Source: Streptomyces sp. NBC_00654 (GTDB taxonomy: Bacteria; Actinomycetota; Actinomycetes; Streptomycetales; Streptomycetaceae). Taken from it: a stretch of DNA of 64,000 nucleotides. The stretch's first letter is position 1. Each line of letters begins with the position of its first letter. Where the stretch lies: positions 3,844,001-3,908,000 of the forward strand of contig NZ_JAPEOB010000001.1 in assembly GCF_026341775.1 (NCBI RefSeq), given 5' to 3'. A model generated the notes under the pieces. It was not told the DNA's origin. It ran no database searches and worked only from the letters and a program-made list of their open reading frames with translations. Shown piece by piece: positions 53,484 through 62,059 of this stretch. A program made the position numbers and the translations under genes.

Positions 53484-54955
53484 TGATCGCTGTTGCGGGA
53501 ACCGGCTCGGGGAAACTCTCCCTGGAGCGTGATCTGCTTGCCGAAATGGCTGGCCTGGCTGCAGATCAGGGGGGTGACGACTCTGCTCAATGGGCCTCGC
53601 TGGCAAAGTCAGTCACCAAAATTGACCTCAAGAACCAAGATGATCTTTCGACCGAGCGGCAACTGGTCCAAGAAGCTGCCCGTGCACGAAAGCTACTCCT
53701 TCGACGTGGGCACCGAATGGAAGAAGAGTTCGAGCGGTCGCCGGATCTCTCCACGCATCGCACGCTCCCGAGCGGTGAAAGACTTCAACTCGGCTACGAG
53801 CGCAGTCTTCCCGTTGACGCACTCGAACGAAAGCTGGCCGCCAGTGGCCGTGTGCTGCCCGGCGGGTGGCACCGCGGAACGGTGGCGTTCAGCAGCGGAA
53901 TGGCCGCGATAACAAATCTCGTCCAGAGTCTCACCTATATGCTGAGCCCATCGGAAAATCGTCCGATGCATGTCGATTTCTGGGGTGACTACTTCGAGAC
54001 CGGCGCACTCCTGCAATATCTTTCCGGTGCAACAGTGCGAACGCGTAGGCTCGCTCCTCATGATCTTCCTATGGCGTGGTCCGGCCCAGATCCTGCCGAC
54101 GTTCTTCTGATCGAGCCGATTCGGTACAACTGGTCACTTGATGCCCTCAACGTGAGTCGGCTGGTGAACGGGTGGCGCCGTGGACCTGCACGTGCGCCCA
54201 TTATCATTCTCGATACCACGCTTGCCTCGCCGGCCTGGCCTACTGCGGCATTCCTTGATGCATTGGCATCTCCGGCCGGAGCCCCACTCGTGGTGGAAGT
54301 GCGCTCCGGTCTGAAACTCGATCAGCAAGGCATGGAGGTATCGAATCTCGGCGTGGTGGACATCTTCCAGCACGATCACGCCATGAACCCTGCCCTGACC
54401 GTCCGGCATGTTGAGGAAACGGTCAAGGCGGCAAGAGGTATCACCGGGGCCTGTCCGTCGGCCGCTGCCGTTGCCGCGCTCGACGCACCCTTCCTGTTGG
54501 ACGAACGGTGGACCCAGATACACAGTGGCCGTCTGTTCCTCAACAACGCATGGCTGGCGGAGCGATTGGCCAACTGTACGGATGGTCTGTTCCGGTCCTT
54601 CGCGCATCCATCACTGTCCGAAGGATCCAGCCGCGCCAACGCTCCCTTCATCGTCTGTGAGCTGCGCGAGAACACCCTGGACAACCATGCTGTTCTGCTG
54701 GCGGTGGTTCGGAAAGAGATCGAGCAGCGTCGTCTCAACATTGTTTACGGAAACAGCTTTGGATTCAGAACCACGCGATTCGATCTCATCGTTCCGCGCA
54801 AGACCGAAGGAAACGCTCTGTTCAAGGTTGCCGCGGGCGCACTTGGCGGTCCGTCCCTGGACCGGTTCTGTGAAATTCTCGGCGAAATCGCCTCCTACCC
54901 ATCGATAGCCAAGTTGCGTGAAACCTATAATATGGACGCGGTAAAATGGAAATGA
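53483..54955 (+). CDS. Fold-type I PLP enzyme of the Cys/Met metabolism group
   Basis: The 490-aa protein has the layout of cystathionine-synthase-like enzymes: VAFSSGMAAITNLVQSL for the PLP phosphate, an aspartate in IIILDTTLASPAW for the pyridine nitrogen, and a probable PLP lysine K278 (RSGLKLDQQG). The N-terminal 100 residues are an extension absent from standard family members. Such enzymes catalyse beta- or gamma-elimination and replacement. Beside a type III PLP gene and a peptide precursor gene it could build or remove a side chain on the peptide, or make an amino-acid building block. The assignment is to family level only. Confidence 0.72.
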   Translation: MIAVAGTGSGKLSLERDLLAEMAGLAADQGGDDSAQWASLAKSVTKIDLKNQDDLSTERQLVQEAARARKLLLRRGHRMEEEFERSPDLSTHRTLPSGERLQLGYERSLPVDALERKLAASGRVLPGGWHRGTVAFSSGMAAITNLVQSLTYMLSPSENRPMHVDFWGDYFETGALLQYLSGATVRTRRLAPHDLPMAWSGPDPADVLLIEPIRYNWSLDALNVSRLVNGWRRGPARAPIIILDTTLASPAWPTAAFLDALASPAGAPLVVEVRSGLKLDQQGMEVSNLGVVDIFQHDHAMNPALTVRHVEETVKAARGITGACPSAAAVAALDAPFLLDERWTQIHSGRLFLNNAWLAERLANCTDGLFRSFAHPSLSEGSSRANAPFIVCELRENTLDNHAVLLAVVRKEIEQRRLNIVYGNSFGFRTTRFDLIVPRKTEGNALFKVAAGALGGPSLDRFCEILGEIASYPSIAKLRETYNMDAVKWK

Positions 54956-56562
54956 GCAGCACCATCTCTCAGAATCCGCTCAGCAATCTTGTCCGAGAAC
55001 TCAGCCGCAGTGAGCGCAGGCCCCTTGCGTTTTTCGCAGCGCTCGCACTCGCGGGAGCGGCAGCAGAAGCGACCGTACCTCTGCTCGTCGGAGCATCGCT
55101 GAGCGCCGCACTGGACGCGGGACAAGGGCAGCTGGCCGCAACGGTGATGGGACTGGGCGCAGTTCTTGCCGTCGGAATCATCACCAACGTCACCCGGAAC
55201 GTCATCGCTTCACGGATCAAGGTGCGCAACGCGGCACAGGTGCGCACCTCGATCGCTGAGAAAGCGGCGCGAGCACCACGTGAAGTGGCGGCATCCGCAC
55301 ACCAGGCGCAGGTTGCCACGGTAGTTTCCTACGACGTCGAGCGAGTGACCAGTTTCCCCATTGCGCGGATCAAGCTCGTTGCCTCGATCATCGGCATGGC
55401 CGTCGTATCCGCCTACTTGCTGTGGATCTCACCTTGGGTGACCCTGCTCATCCTCGTGGGCGTGCCGACATTCATGTGGCTCACGACGAAGATCGCGGAG
55501 CCTCTTGAGGAACGCCAGGAGAGGCACCGCGAACTACTGGGCAAGGTAGCCGAGTTGAGTTCGGACATCGCCCTGGGTCTGCGCATCCTGCGGGGACTCG
55601 GCGCGCAGAACGTCATGCGGTCACGGTTCGAGAAGGCGTCCCTGGACACCGAGCAGGCCGGGGTGAGGGTTGCTCAGACCGAGGCGCTTCTGTTTGTCTC
55701 CGGCAACCTGCTGCCCGGCATTCTCCTCACCGGTGTTGTGGCACTCGGAGGCCACCTCGCGGCGTCCGGGGCCATCGCGGCCACCGACCTGGTCACCTTC
55801 TACGCCGCTTCGGCCTATCTGGTTCTGCCCGTCTCCACCGCAGCCGGCTACAGCGGTCTGCGCAGCAGTGCACGGGTCGCGGCAAAGAACATTGTGGAGA
55901 TTCTCGATATACCGGAAGATGACTGGCCCGGCCGACTCAGCCCCATTCCGACGGATGCGGACCTCCTCGACCAGGTGACCGGGCTGCGCGTGCCGGCCGG
56001 CAAGCTGAGTGTGCTGGTACCCGATGCCGATACCGATACGGAGGAACTGGGCCGACGGCTCGCCGGGTTGACGCAGGACGCGGACGAACCGGTTCTCCTC
56101 GGCGGACATCCTCTGCGGGACTACGACCTGACCGCGCTGCGGGACGCCGTGCGGTACCACGGCTCACGCACCACGATGCTGTCCGGTAGCGCCCTCCAGG
56201 TCCTGGACCCCACCGCCCGTCATGACGACGAGGCCCTCCAGGCGGCGCTGTGGGCAGCCGGCGCCACCGATGTGATCGACCGGCTCCCCGAAGGACTGCA
56301 CACGCACATCGACGCCGACGGGCGCAGCGTGTCGGGCGGACAACGACAGCGCCTGGTGCTGGCACGTTCGCTGCTCGGCGAACCCTCCATACTCGTGCTC
56401 GTCGAGCCGACGACAGCTCTCGACGCGGTGACCGAGGTCGAAGTCGCGCGACGTATCGCCGAGCACCGCCAAGGACGCACCACCCTGGTGGTATCCCGCA
56501 GCGGCGCATTCCGTGCCGTGGCCGATCAGGTGCTCCGTACTCAGGAGGGAACCTGTGTCTGA
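54946..56562 (+). CDS. ABC exporter half with a degenerate ATP site (Walker A/B lost)
   Basis: The 538-aa protein has six transmembrane segments in its first 310 residues and a C-terminal nucleotide-binding domain. The Walker A position reads VPDADTDTEELG, without the GxxGxGK[ST] loop, and Walker B reads ILVLVEPTTALD with the Mg-binding Asp changed to Val. The ABC signature VSGGQRQ is intact. No C39 peptidase domain is present at the N-terminus. The start is ATG 54946 or 54952, overlapping the previous stop. It must pair with the next protein to form one working ATP site. Confidence 0.85.
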   Translation: MEMSSTISQNPLSNLVRELSRSERRPLAFFAALALAGAAAEATVPLLVGASLSAALDAGQGQLAATVMGLGAVLAVGIITNVTRNVIASRIKVRNAAQVRTSIAEKAARAPREVAASAHQAQVATVVSYDVERVTSFPIARIKLVASIIGMAVVSAYLLWISPWVTLLILVGVPTFMWLTTKIAEPLEERQERHRELLGKVAELSSDIALGLRILRGLGAQNVMRSRFEKASLDTEQAGVRVAQTEALLFVSGNLLPGILLTGVVALGGHLAASGAIAATDLVTFYAASAYLVLPVSTAAGYSGLRSSARVAAKNIVEILDIPEDDWPGRLSPIPTDADLLDQVTGLRVPAGKLSVLVPDADTDTEELGRRLAGLTQDADEPVLLGGHPLRDYDLTALRDAVRYHGSRTTMLSGSALQVLDPTARHDDEALQAALWAAGATDVIDRLPEGLHTHIDADGRSVSGGQRQRLVLARSLLGEPSILVLVEPTTALDAVTEVEVARRIAEHRQGRTTLVVSRSGAFRAVADQVLRTQEGTCV

Positions 56563-58327
56563 CCTCACCCACACCCTGCCGGTAGCCGACGCTCACAGCG
56601 TTGGGCGCCGGGTCCGCGATCTCCTCACCCGATTCCGGGGACGGCTGACCGCGATCGTCGTCGTCCACGCGGCGGCAACGGCCTGCGGGCTCATTCCCCC
56701 TCTGGTGCTGGGCGAGATCATCGACAGGGTCTCGTCCCACCAACAGCTCTCACTTCTCCAGTCGGCCTCGGTGATCGCGGTGGCGCTGCTTGTCGGAGCA
56801 GTCCTCGAATTCACCGCGGCGAAGTGGTCGTTCATTCTGGGTGAGCGCATCTTCTCCATTCTCCGCATGCAGTTCCTGACCGGCCTGCTCGCCATGCCCC
56901 TACGCCATGTGGAAAGGGCGGACGCGGGCGAGATCCTGTCCCGGTCAACCTCCGACATGGACGCGTTGCAGGAAGTGACGCGCACCGGTCTCCCGGAGAC
57001 CATCGTGGGCTCGGTGACGACGGCCATGACCCTTGGCTGCGCCTTCGTCATCAACCCTCTGCTTGCCCTGGGATGCCTCGTCGGATTCCCACCCATCATT
57101 CTCGCGACCCGGTGGTACGTTCGCCGAGCGGAAAAGGCGTACGGCGACGAGCTTGAGGCACGCGCGGCGGTATCGAGCCAGGTCACTGAGTCCGTACGCG
57201 GCCACGAGGTCGTCGAGACGCTGAGGCTGGAGGCGGTCCGGAAGAATTCCGCCTCGCACGTTGTCGCGCGAGCGGTCGACACGGCGAGCGAGCCGATCCG
57301 GCTCGAACAGCACGCCTTCCCCGTTATTCAGGTCGGCTACCATCTCCCCCTGCTTGTCGTGGTGGGCTGGGGCGCGTGGCTGGTACGTGACGGCAGCGCC
57401 GAGGTGGGACAAGTCGCGGCTATCGCCTTGTACATGCGGGCGATCCTGTCCCCGCTGGACGACCTCATCTACTGGTTCGGTGAAGCACAGCCGGCCAGAG
57501 CGGCGCTTGCCCGGATCCTCGGCGTTGCCACAGACCGCGTTGCCGATCAGCGTGCCGTCCCGAAGGAGCACGCTCCACTGCAGGAGCGGGAAGCGTTGAG
57601 TGTTCAGCGGCTCTCCTTCGGCTATGTCGACGGCACGAGCGTGCTTCACGACATCAACCTCACGGTGCACACCGGTGAACGGGTCTGTGTGGTGGGCGCG
57701 TCGGGAGCGGGCAAGACCACACTGGCCCTTCTCCTGGCCGGCATCCTCACTCCCGAGTCCGGCAGTATCCGTGTGGCGGACACCGGCCGTTCCGACGAGA
57801 CCCGCCTCGACATCGTCCTGATGACACAGGAGGATCACGTCTTCGGGGGCACTGTCGCCGACAACCTGACTCTGGTTCGGGCCGATGCTTCCGAAGCCGC
57901 CATCTGGCACGCGTTGGAGGCTGTGGGCGCCGACGGCTGGGTCAAGTCCCTGGACGATGTCCTGCAGACCCGATTGGGAGCGGACGCGCATACCCTCACC
58001 CCCGGTCAGGCGCGCCAGCTTTCCCTGGCTCGGCTGGTCCTGATGAAGCCGAGGGTCCTCATTCTCGATGAGGCCACCGCTGGTCTGTCCGAGGAGGAGT
58101 CGAAGCGGTTCGCGACGCTCCTTCCCACCGTTCTGCAGGACACCACCGTCATCCAGATCGCCCACGACCTGTGGGCTGCCCAGAACAGCGACCAGGTCGT
58201 TGTCATGGACGGCGGCAATATCGTCGAGCAGGGCAGCCATACGGAACTCCTTTCTTCGGACGGCGCTTACACACGTTTGTGGAATTCATGGCGTTCGGCG
58301 TCCCTCTCGCAGGGGCAGCTCGGATGA
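56555..58327 (+). CDS. ABC exporter half with intact Walker motifs and altered signature
   Basis: The 590-aa protein has six transmembrane segments and a nucleotide-binding domain with Walker A GASGAGKTT, Walker B VLILDEATAGL and an H-loop histidine (QIAHD). Its ABC signature reads LTPGQARQ instead of LSGGQ. This complements the partner, whose Walker motifs are lost but whose signature is canonical. The GTG at 56555 follows AGGAGGG and overlaps the previous gene by 8 bp. It probably exports the mature peptide; no peptidase domain is seen. Confidence 0.87.
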   Translation: MSDLTHTLPVADAHSVGRRVRDLLTRFRGRLTAIVVVHAAATACGLIPPLVLGEIIDRVSSHQQLSLLQSASVIAVALLVGAVLEFTAAKWSFILGERIFSILRMQFLTGLLAMPLRHVERADAGEILSRSTSDMDALQEVTRTGLPETIVGSVTTAMTLGCAFVINPLLALGCLVGFPPIILATRWYVRRAEKAYGDELEARAAVSSQVTESVRGHEVVETLRLEAVRKNSASHVVARAVDTASEPIRLEQHAFPVIQVGYHLPLLVVVGWGAWLVRDGSAEVGQVAAIALYMRAILSPLDDLIYWFGEAQPARAALARILGVATDRVADQRAVPKEHAPLQEREALSVQRLSFGYVDGTSVLHDINLTVHTGERVCVVGASGAGKTTLALLLAGILTPESGSIRVADTGRSDETRLDIVLMTQEDHVFGGTVADNLTLVRADASEAAIWHALEAVGADGWVKSLDDVLQTRLGADAHTLTPGQARQLSLARLVLMKPRVLILDEATAGLSEEESKRFATLLPTVLQDTTVIQIAHDLWAAQNSDQVVVMDGGNIVEQGSHTELLSSDGAYTRLWNSWRSASLSQGQLG

Positions 58328-59547
58328 CCGGGGCAAGCACTCAGCACGCTGGAACGGTCCTCATGATCGCGCCGGGTGCAACCCGACAGGACACCCCTCA
58401 GGGTGGTGCTGATCTGATCTGGCCGCAGGATGGCCGAAGAATAGCCTTGGGCCGGACATCCCTGCACATTCTCATGCAGTTTGCCGTTCCTGCCACAGCG
58501 TCATCCGTTGTGGATCGTATGGAGCAATCTGCACCAGGAAGCATGGAAGTGGTCAACAAGGCTGTCGCCACACTGGTGGAAGCGGGAGCTCTCTGCGAGC
58601 GCGAGGTCCTGCACCCGACGCCTTCGGGACGTGGCTCCGGCCTCTTCGGCACACCCGTGGTGAAGATCGACGACGCGATGAACGGAACCGACGATTTTGT
58701 CGTCATCGGGGCACCCTATGACCACGGTGTCACCTATCGTCCTGGCGCTCGCTTCGGACCTGAAGTACTGCGTCGCGTGAGCACCACCGTGTATCAGGCC
58801 GAAGCCGGCCGCGGCGGAGTGTATGACGTCGAGACGGACAGCCGATTGCTTGCCGGAGTTGGCATAGCCGACGTCGGGGATGTGTCGGCAGCGCCTGGAG
58901 GGCTGGGGGAGGACCTGCTGGAGGGCCTCGAGGAGATTGTCGCATTGACGGCACACAGCAAGAAGGTGCCTGTCGTGCTGGGTGGCGACCACTCCATAAC
59001 ACTCCGGGTGGTGGACGGTCTGACCCGCCATCATCAGAGACTCGGGTTGCTCCATTTCGATGCGCATCACGACTTCGGAAAGATGCGCACAGGTCGGCGT
59101 GTCGGAATGCATCACGGCAATTTCCTCGACTGGGTCGTAGGGAATCAGGCCGTGGAATGTGTGGCTCAGTTCGGCATCCGCCAGCTCACTCGGAATATTC
59201 CGCAGGAGTCGGAAAAGGTGCAGCGGTGGCCTGGTCTCACCGCGGTGGCGGAAGATCCGGCCGACATAGTCCGTCACCTGCCCAGCGACCTGGTCTGGCA
59301 CCTGACGTTTGACGTGGATGTGCTCGACCCGTCAGTGATGCCCTCCACCGGAACCGTACTGCCGGGCGGCTACACCTATCGTCAGGCCGAGACGGTCGTC
59401 AGCGCACTTTGTGACGCCTTGCCCATCGTTGGCGTTGACTTCGTGGAGTATCTCCCCGGAGCTGACGAAGCGCCTGGCGTCACCACGTCCGCGCTTCTCC
59501 TGCGGACCTTGCATCATATAGCCGCCGCACGGAAGAGGCCGCTGTGA
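58324..59547 (+). CDS. Arginase-family enzyme with an N-terminal winged-helix-like domain (putative peptide arginase)
   Basis: The 407-aa protein has the full set of arginase manganese motifs: GGDHS with H223, DAHHD with D246, H248 and D250, and DVDVLDP with D330 and D332, plus SxGTxxPGG as STGTVLPGG. The first about 110 residues are not part of the arginase fold. They contain LHILMQFAVPATASSVVDRM and VNKAVATLVEAGALCE, which look like a small winged helix of the RRE/PqqD kind. Arginases in RiPP clusters (for example OspR) turn peptide Arg into Orn. ATGA overlap ties it to the exporter genes. Confidence 0.83.
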   Translation: MTGASTQHAGTVLMIAPGATRQDTPQGGADLIWPQDGRRIALGRTSLHILMQFAVPATASSVVDRMEQSAPGSMEVVNKAVATLVEAGALCEREVLHPTPSGRGSGLFGTPVVKIDDAMNGTDDFVVIGAPYDHGVTYRPGARFGPEVLRRVSTTVYQAEAGRGGVYDVETDSRLLAGVGIADVGDVSAAPGGLGEDLLEGLEEIVALTAHSKKVPVVLGGDHSITLRVVDGLTRHHQRLGLLHFDAHHDFGKMRTGRRVGMHHGNFLDWVVGNQAVECVAQFGIRQLTRNIPQESEKVQRWPGLTAVAEDPADIVRHLPSDLVWHLTFDVDVLDPSVMPSTGTVLPGGYTYRQAETVVSALCDALPIVGVDFVEYLPGADEAPGVTTSALLLRTLHHIAAARKRPL

Positions 59548-60431
59548 CAAGCGTTCAGATATTGACACCGGAGATCCTGCCGGACTTTACGGAAGCGCTG
59601 AAGCGGAACAGCAGCGACGGAATCGACGGCATCGACCATATGCGGATGTCGCGGGTGACCCGGGCAATGGAGGATTCTTCTGCCGCATTCATTCGGGTCG
59701 ATGGCGAGTTCGTCGGGTATGTGGCCAACCTGCACGACAGGGCAAACGGATTCGAACTCGTCGAGTGTTTCGGCGAGATCCTGCGTCCGTGGCGTCGCCA
59801 AGGTTTTGGTGGGCAACTCATCGACTGGGCAATCCGGCAAGCCGCAGCAAGAAGCCACTCGAGCATGCTGGAAATTGTGATTGACGCTGTCGCGGAAGAT
59901 GGCGGACTGAGCTCGCTGCTAAAGTCTCGAAGGTTCAGTTCCTCGCACTTCACGCAGATCTCGGCAAAGGTCGTCCGGCGTGACGTCGCACGGCTGCGAC
60001 CGTTCGAGATCCGCACGATACGTGCGGAAGACGCCTCTTCTATCGAGGACCTGTCCAAGCGCATTTCGAAGACGGAGCCGCTTGCGCGCGGCGGTGAAAT
60101 CTCCATGCATTCCGCACTTCGCCACCCGTACCTGCGGAGGGATCACTGCCTCATCGCGTTCGGTCCCGGTGACGGCCCGGTCCTCGGGGCGGCTCTCACC
60201 ATGGTCTGGCCGGACGACGCGAAAGATCTGTGGATAGAGACCCTCTGTGCGGAGCCGTCGGACGCCCAGTTGCTCCGACAGATGGTCGTGGAACTGCTGC
60301 GGCGAGCCGAGGGTCATTTCGAAACCGTAAGCATGGGGGCTTCTGATGTCGTACTGGGCGAGCTCACCGGCCTGGGTTTCGTTGAAGAATACACGTGGAC
60401 CCGCAATTCGCTGTTGGTGATGGCGGGGTGA
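59544..60431 (+). CDS. Tandem GNAT-family N-acetyltransferase
   Basis: The 295-aa protein has two GNAT-like halves. The first has the acyl-CoA-binding RRQGFGGQLIDWAI near residue 93; the second runs from about residue 155 with a more degenerate motif (SDAQLLRQMVVELLRR). It overlaps the arginase gene by 4 bp with a GTG start at 59544. Acylation of the peptide N-terminus or of the ornithine side-chain amine made by the arginase is a reasonable role. Self-protection is an alternative. Confidence 0.75.
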   Translation: MTSVQILTPEILPDFTEALKRNSSDGIDGIDHMRMSRVTRAMEDSSAAFIRVDGEFVGYVANLHDRANGFELVECFGEILRPWRRQGFGGQLIDWAIRQAAARSHSSMLEIVIDAVAEDGGLSSLLKSRRFSSSHFTQISAKVVRRDVARLRPFEIRTIRAEDASSIEDLSKRISKTEPLARGGEISMHSALRHPYLRRDHCLIAFGPGDGPVLGAALTMVWPDDAKDLWIETLCAEPSDAQLLRQMVVELLRRAEGHFETVSMGASDVVLGELTGLGFVEEYTWTRNSLLVMAG

Positions 60432-60581
60432 CGCGGTGATGATATGAAATGGGGAGTGGTGTTTTCTGGGGCGCCGCAGGTTGGGTGACCGATTGCGGTG
60501 CCTCTTAGTGGAGCCAGTCCGTGTTGAGGGCGCCAGGGTTTCCCCGCCCAAGGAATCGCCGAATCCAGGAAGGTCGCCTAA

Positions 60582-61088
60582 ATGATTATTCACGCATTCA
60601 AAGAACGCAGTGCGAAGATTCTTTCACTCCTTGACGGCGGTGGCGGCTTGTTTGAACCGAAGGGGGGTGATGGGGGCAATATTCTGTCGGGCGTCGCAGA
60701 GGGTGGGTTCGATACCCTCGATTTCACCGGAATGTCTGGCGACATTCAGAATGAAATAATGTCCGCTCTCGATGAAACGCTACTGCCCGGACCGCCCGCT
60801 CGGATCGTGGTCCGTAGGTACGGTCGAGGCTCCTGTGCGCCACCGCACAAGTTTCGCGAGGAGTTGCCGAGCAGTTCCGAGCCTGGCGGCTGGACGGTTC
60901 TGTGTGCACTTCAGGACTCGGAGGTCGACGCGATCACCTACTGGTCGGGAGAGAAGTTTTGTCGGCATTTTGACCGTGCCGGCAGTGGGCTTTACCTCGC
61001 GCAGGATTCTTGGTGCTGGACCAGTCCCGTACGAGGAGAGATGCGGTACACCCTAGCCATCGGAGGAGAGCAGCGATGGAAGAGCTGA
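60582..61088 (+). CDS. Degenerate 2OG-Fe(II) oxygenase-like protein without iron ligands
   Basis: The 168-aa protein aligns with the next protein in its C-terminal half. Where the active enzyme has HRD, this one has H89-K90-F91, so the aspartate ligand is lost. Where the active enzyme has WHW, it has W-C145-W, so the distal histidine is lost. The 2-oxoglutarate arginine R155 is kept ten residues later (MRYTLAI). It therefore cannot bind iron in the usual way and may be a regulatory or scaffolding partner. AGGAAGG precedes the ATG, and the last 13 bp overlap the next gene. Confidence 0.7.
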   Translation: MIIHAFKERSAKILSLLDGGGGLFEPKGGDGGNILSGVAEGGFDTLDFTGMSGDIQNEIMSALDETLLPGPPARIVVRRYGRGSCAPPHKFREELPSSSEPGGWTVLCALQDSEVDAITYWSGEKFCRHFDRAGSGLYLAQDSWCWTSPVRGEMRYTLAIGGEQRWKS

Positions 61089-61615
61089 AACTCATTCGCA
61101 ACCTGGTGCGCAACAGTTCCGAGATCGTACGAATTGCGGAAATGTATCGAGATCTCTTCGAGGACTACCCGTCGAGTGCTGCGGTAGCGGCGCGGACACC
61201 GGATCGCGATCCATTCGACCCGTACCGGGACTCAGAATACGAGGATGACGATCGGTACCACGTATTGCAGGCCAACCACATGCCGGCCGACCTGCTGGAA
61301 GCAGTCATCCGAGGGATCGCTGACGCCGACTCCGACCTCAGCCGATTCTACGTTCAGATCAACCGTTACGATCGAGGTGACTACGTCCTGCCTCATCGGG
61401 ACAAGGTTCAGCAGGGCTTGTACATGCTCACCAGTTCCGCTAGGGACGGGCTCATCGCGCAGAGTAGTGATGGGCGGATGAACTTCATTGATGATCAGGC
61501 CGGCACCTTGGTCCTGCACGACGCAGCAGCATGGCATTGGGTTGATCCGGTCCAGGACGGGCCTCGGTACACCTTGGTGACGATTCCTCCGCGGCCGCCA
61601 CGCAAGAGCTCGTAG
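61076..61615 (+). CDS. 2OG-Fe(II) oxygenase (prolyl-4-hydroxylase-like)
   Basis: The 179-aa protein has intact ligands: H107 and D109 in LPHRDK, H154 in AAAWHWVDP and the 2-oxoglutarate arginine R164 in PRYTLVTI. This short form of the double-stranded beta-helix fold hydroxylates peptides or free amino acids. GGAGGAG precedes the ATG at 61076, which lies inside the preceding degenerate paralogue's gene, so the two are co-translated. It appears to be the last gene of the RiPP cluster. The target residue is unknown. Confidence 0.82.
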   Translation: MEELKLIRNLVRNSSEIVRIAEMYRDLFEDYPSSAAVAARTPDRDPFDPYRDSEYEDDDRYHVLQANHMPADLLEAVIRGIADADSDLSRFYVQINRYDRGDYVLPHRDKVQQGLYMLTSSARDGLIAQSSDGRMNFIDDQAGTLVLHDAAAWHWVDPVQDGPRYTLVTIPPRPPRKSS

Positions 61616-62059
61616 AGCCCGTCGCGCGATCATGTGCTGGCCTTCTTGCAACGTCTGAAGGCGGGACAGTCGTATAGCGGGGGCTCCGGGATGCGGCCGT
61701 TCCTCGTGGACGATCAGCCGCATTCCCCTCGGCCGGCCCTTCGAGGATGTCACCGGCCGCTTCGGCCACCCGCACGCCGTCCCGGTCGGAGCCGTAGGGC
61801 GCGGCCGCAGGTGTCCAGGCGGGGCGTGAAGGAGCAGGGCGGCCCGGTGGGGCGGAGTCGGTGGTGCTCAACCTGACCGAGTAGTAGGAGAGTCACCGCC
61901 TTCGCTGTGTGAGCCAGCCCGGGAACTGGTGAGTGCCGCCCGCAGAGTGACTGCGGATCAAGGTCTGCTGTCCGCAGAGGAGCTGCTCGGGTAACCGGGC
62001 CAACGCCGGTCGAGCGACTGTCACGTGGTCGGTGGTGGTACTGCTGCCCGCGTTGCCCG
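61616..62059. other. Intergenic region right of the RiPP cluster
   Basis: About 440 bp show no supported gene and no clear terminator. GC content rises again here, marking the right edge of the island. Short open frames occur on both strands without ribosome-binding sites or recognisable similarity. Confidence 0.5.

Noticed and set aside
54914..54931. A perfect TATAAT at 54926-54931 before the ABC exporter genes, suggesting an internal promoter.
   Set aside because: It lies inside the PLP-enzyme reading frame and the only -35-like hexamer (TTGCGT) is 6 bp away; no hexamer is found at 16-19 bp.
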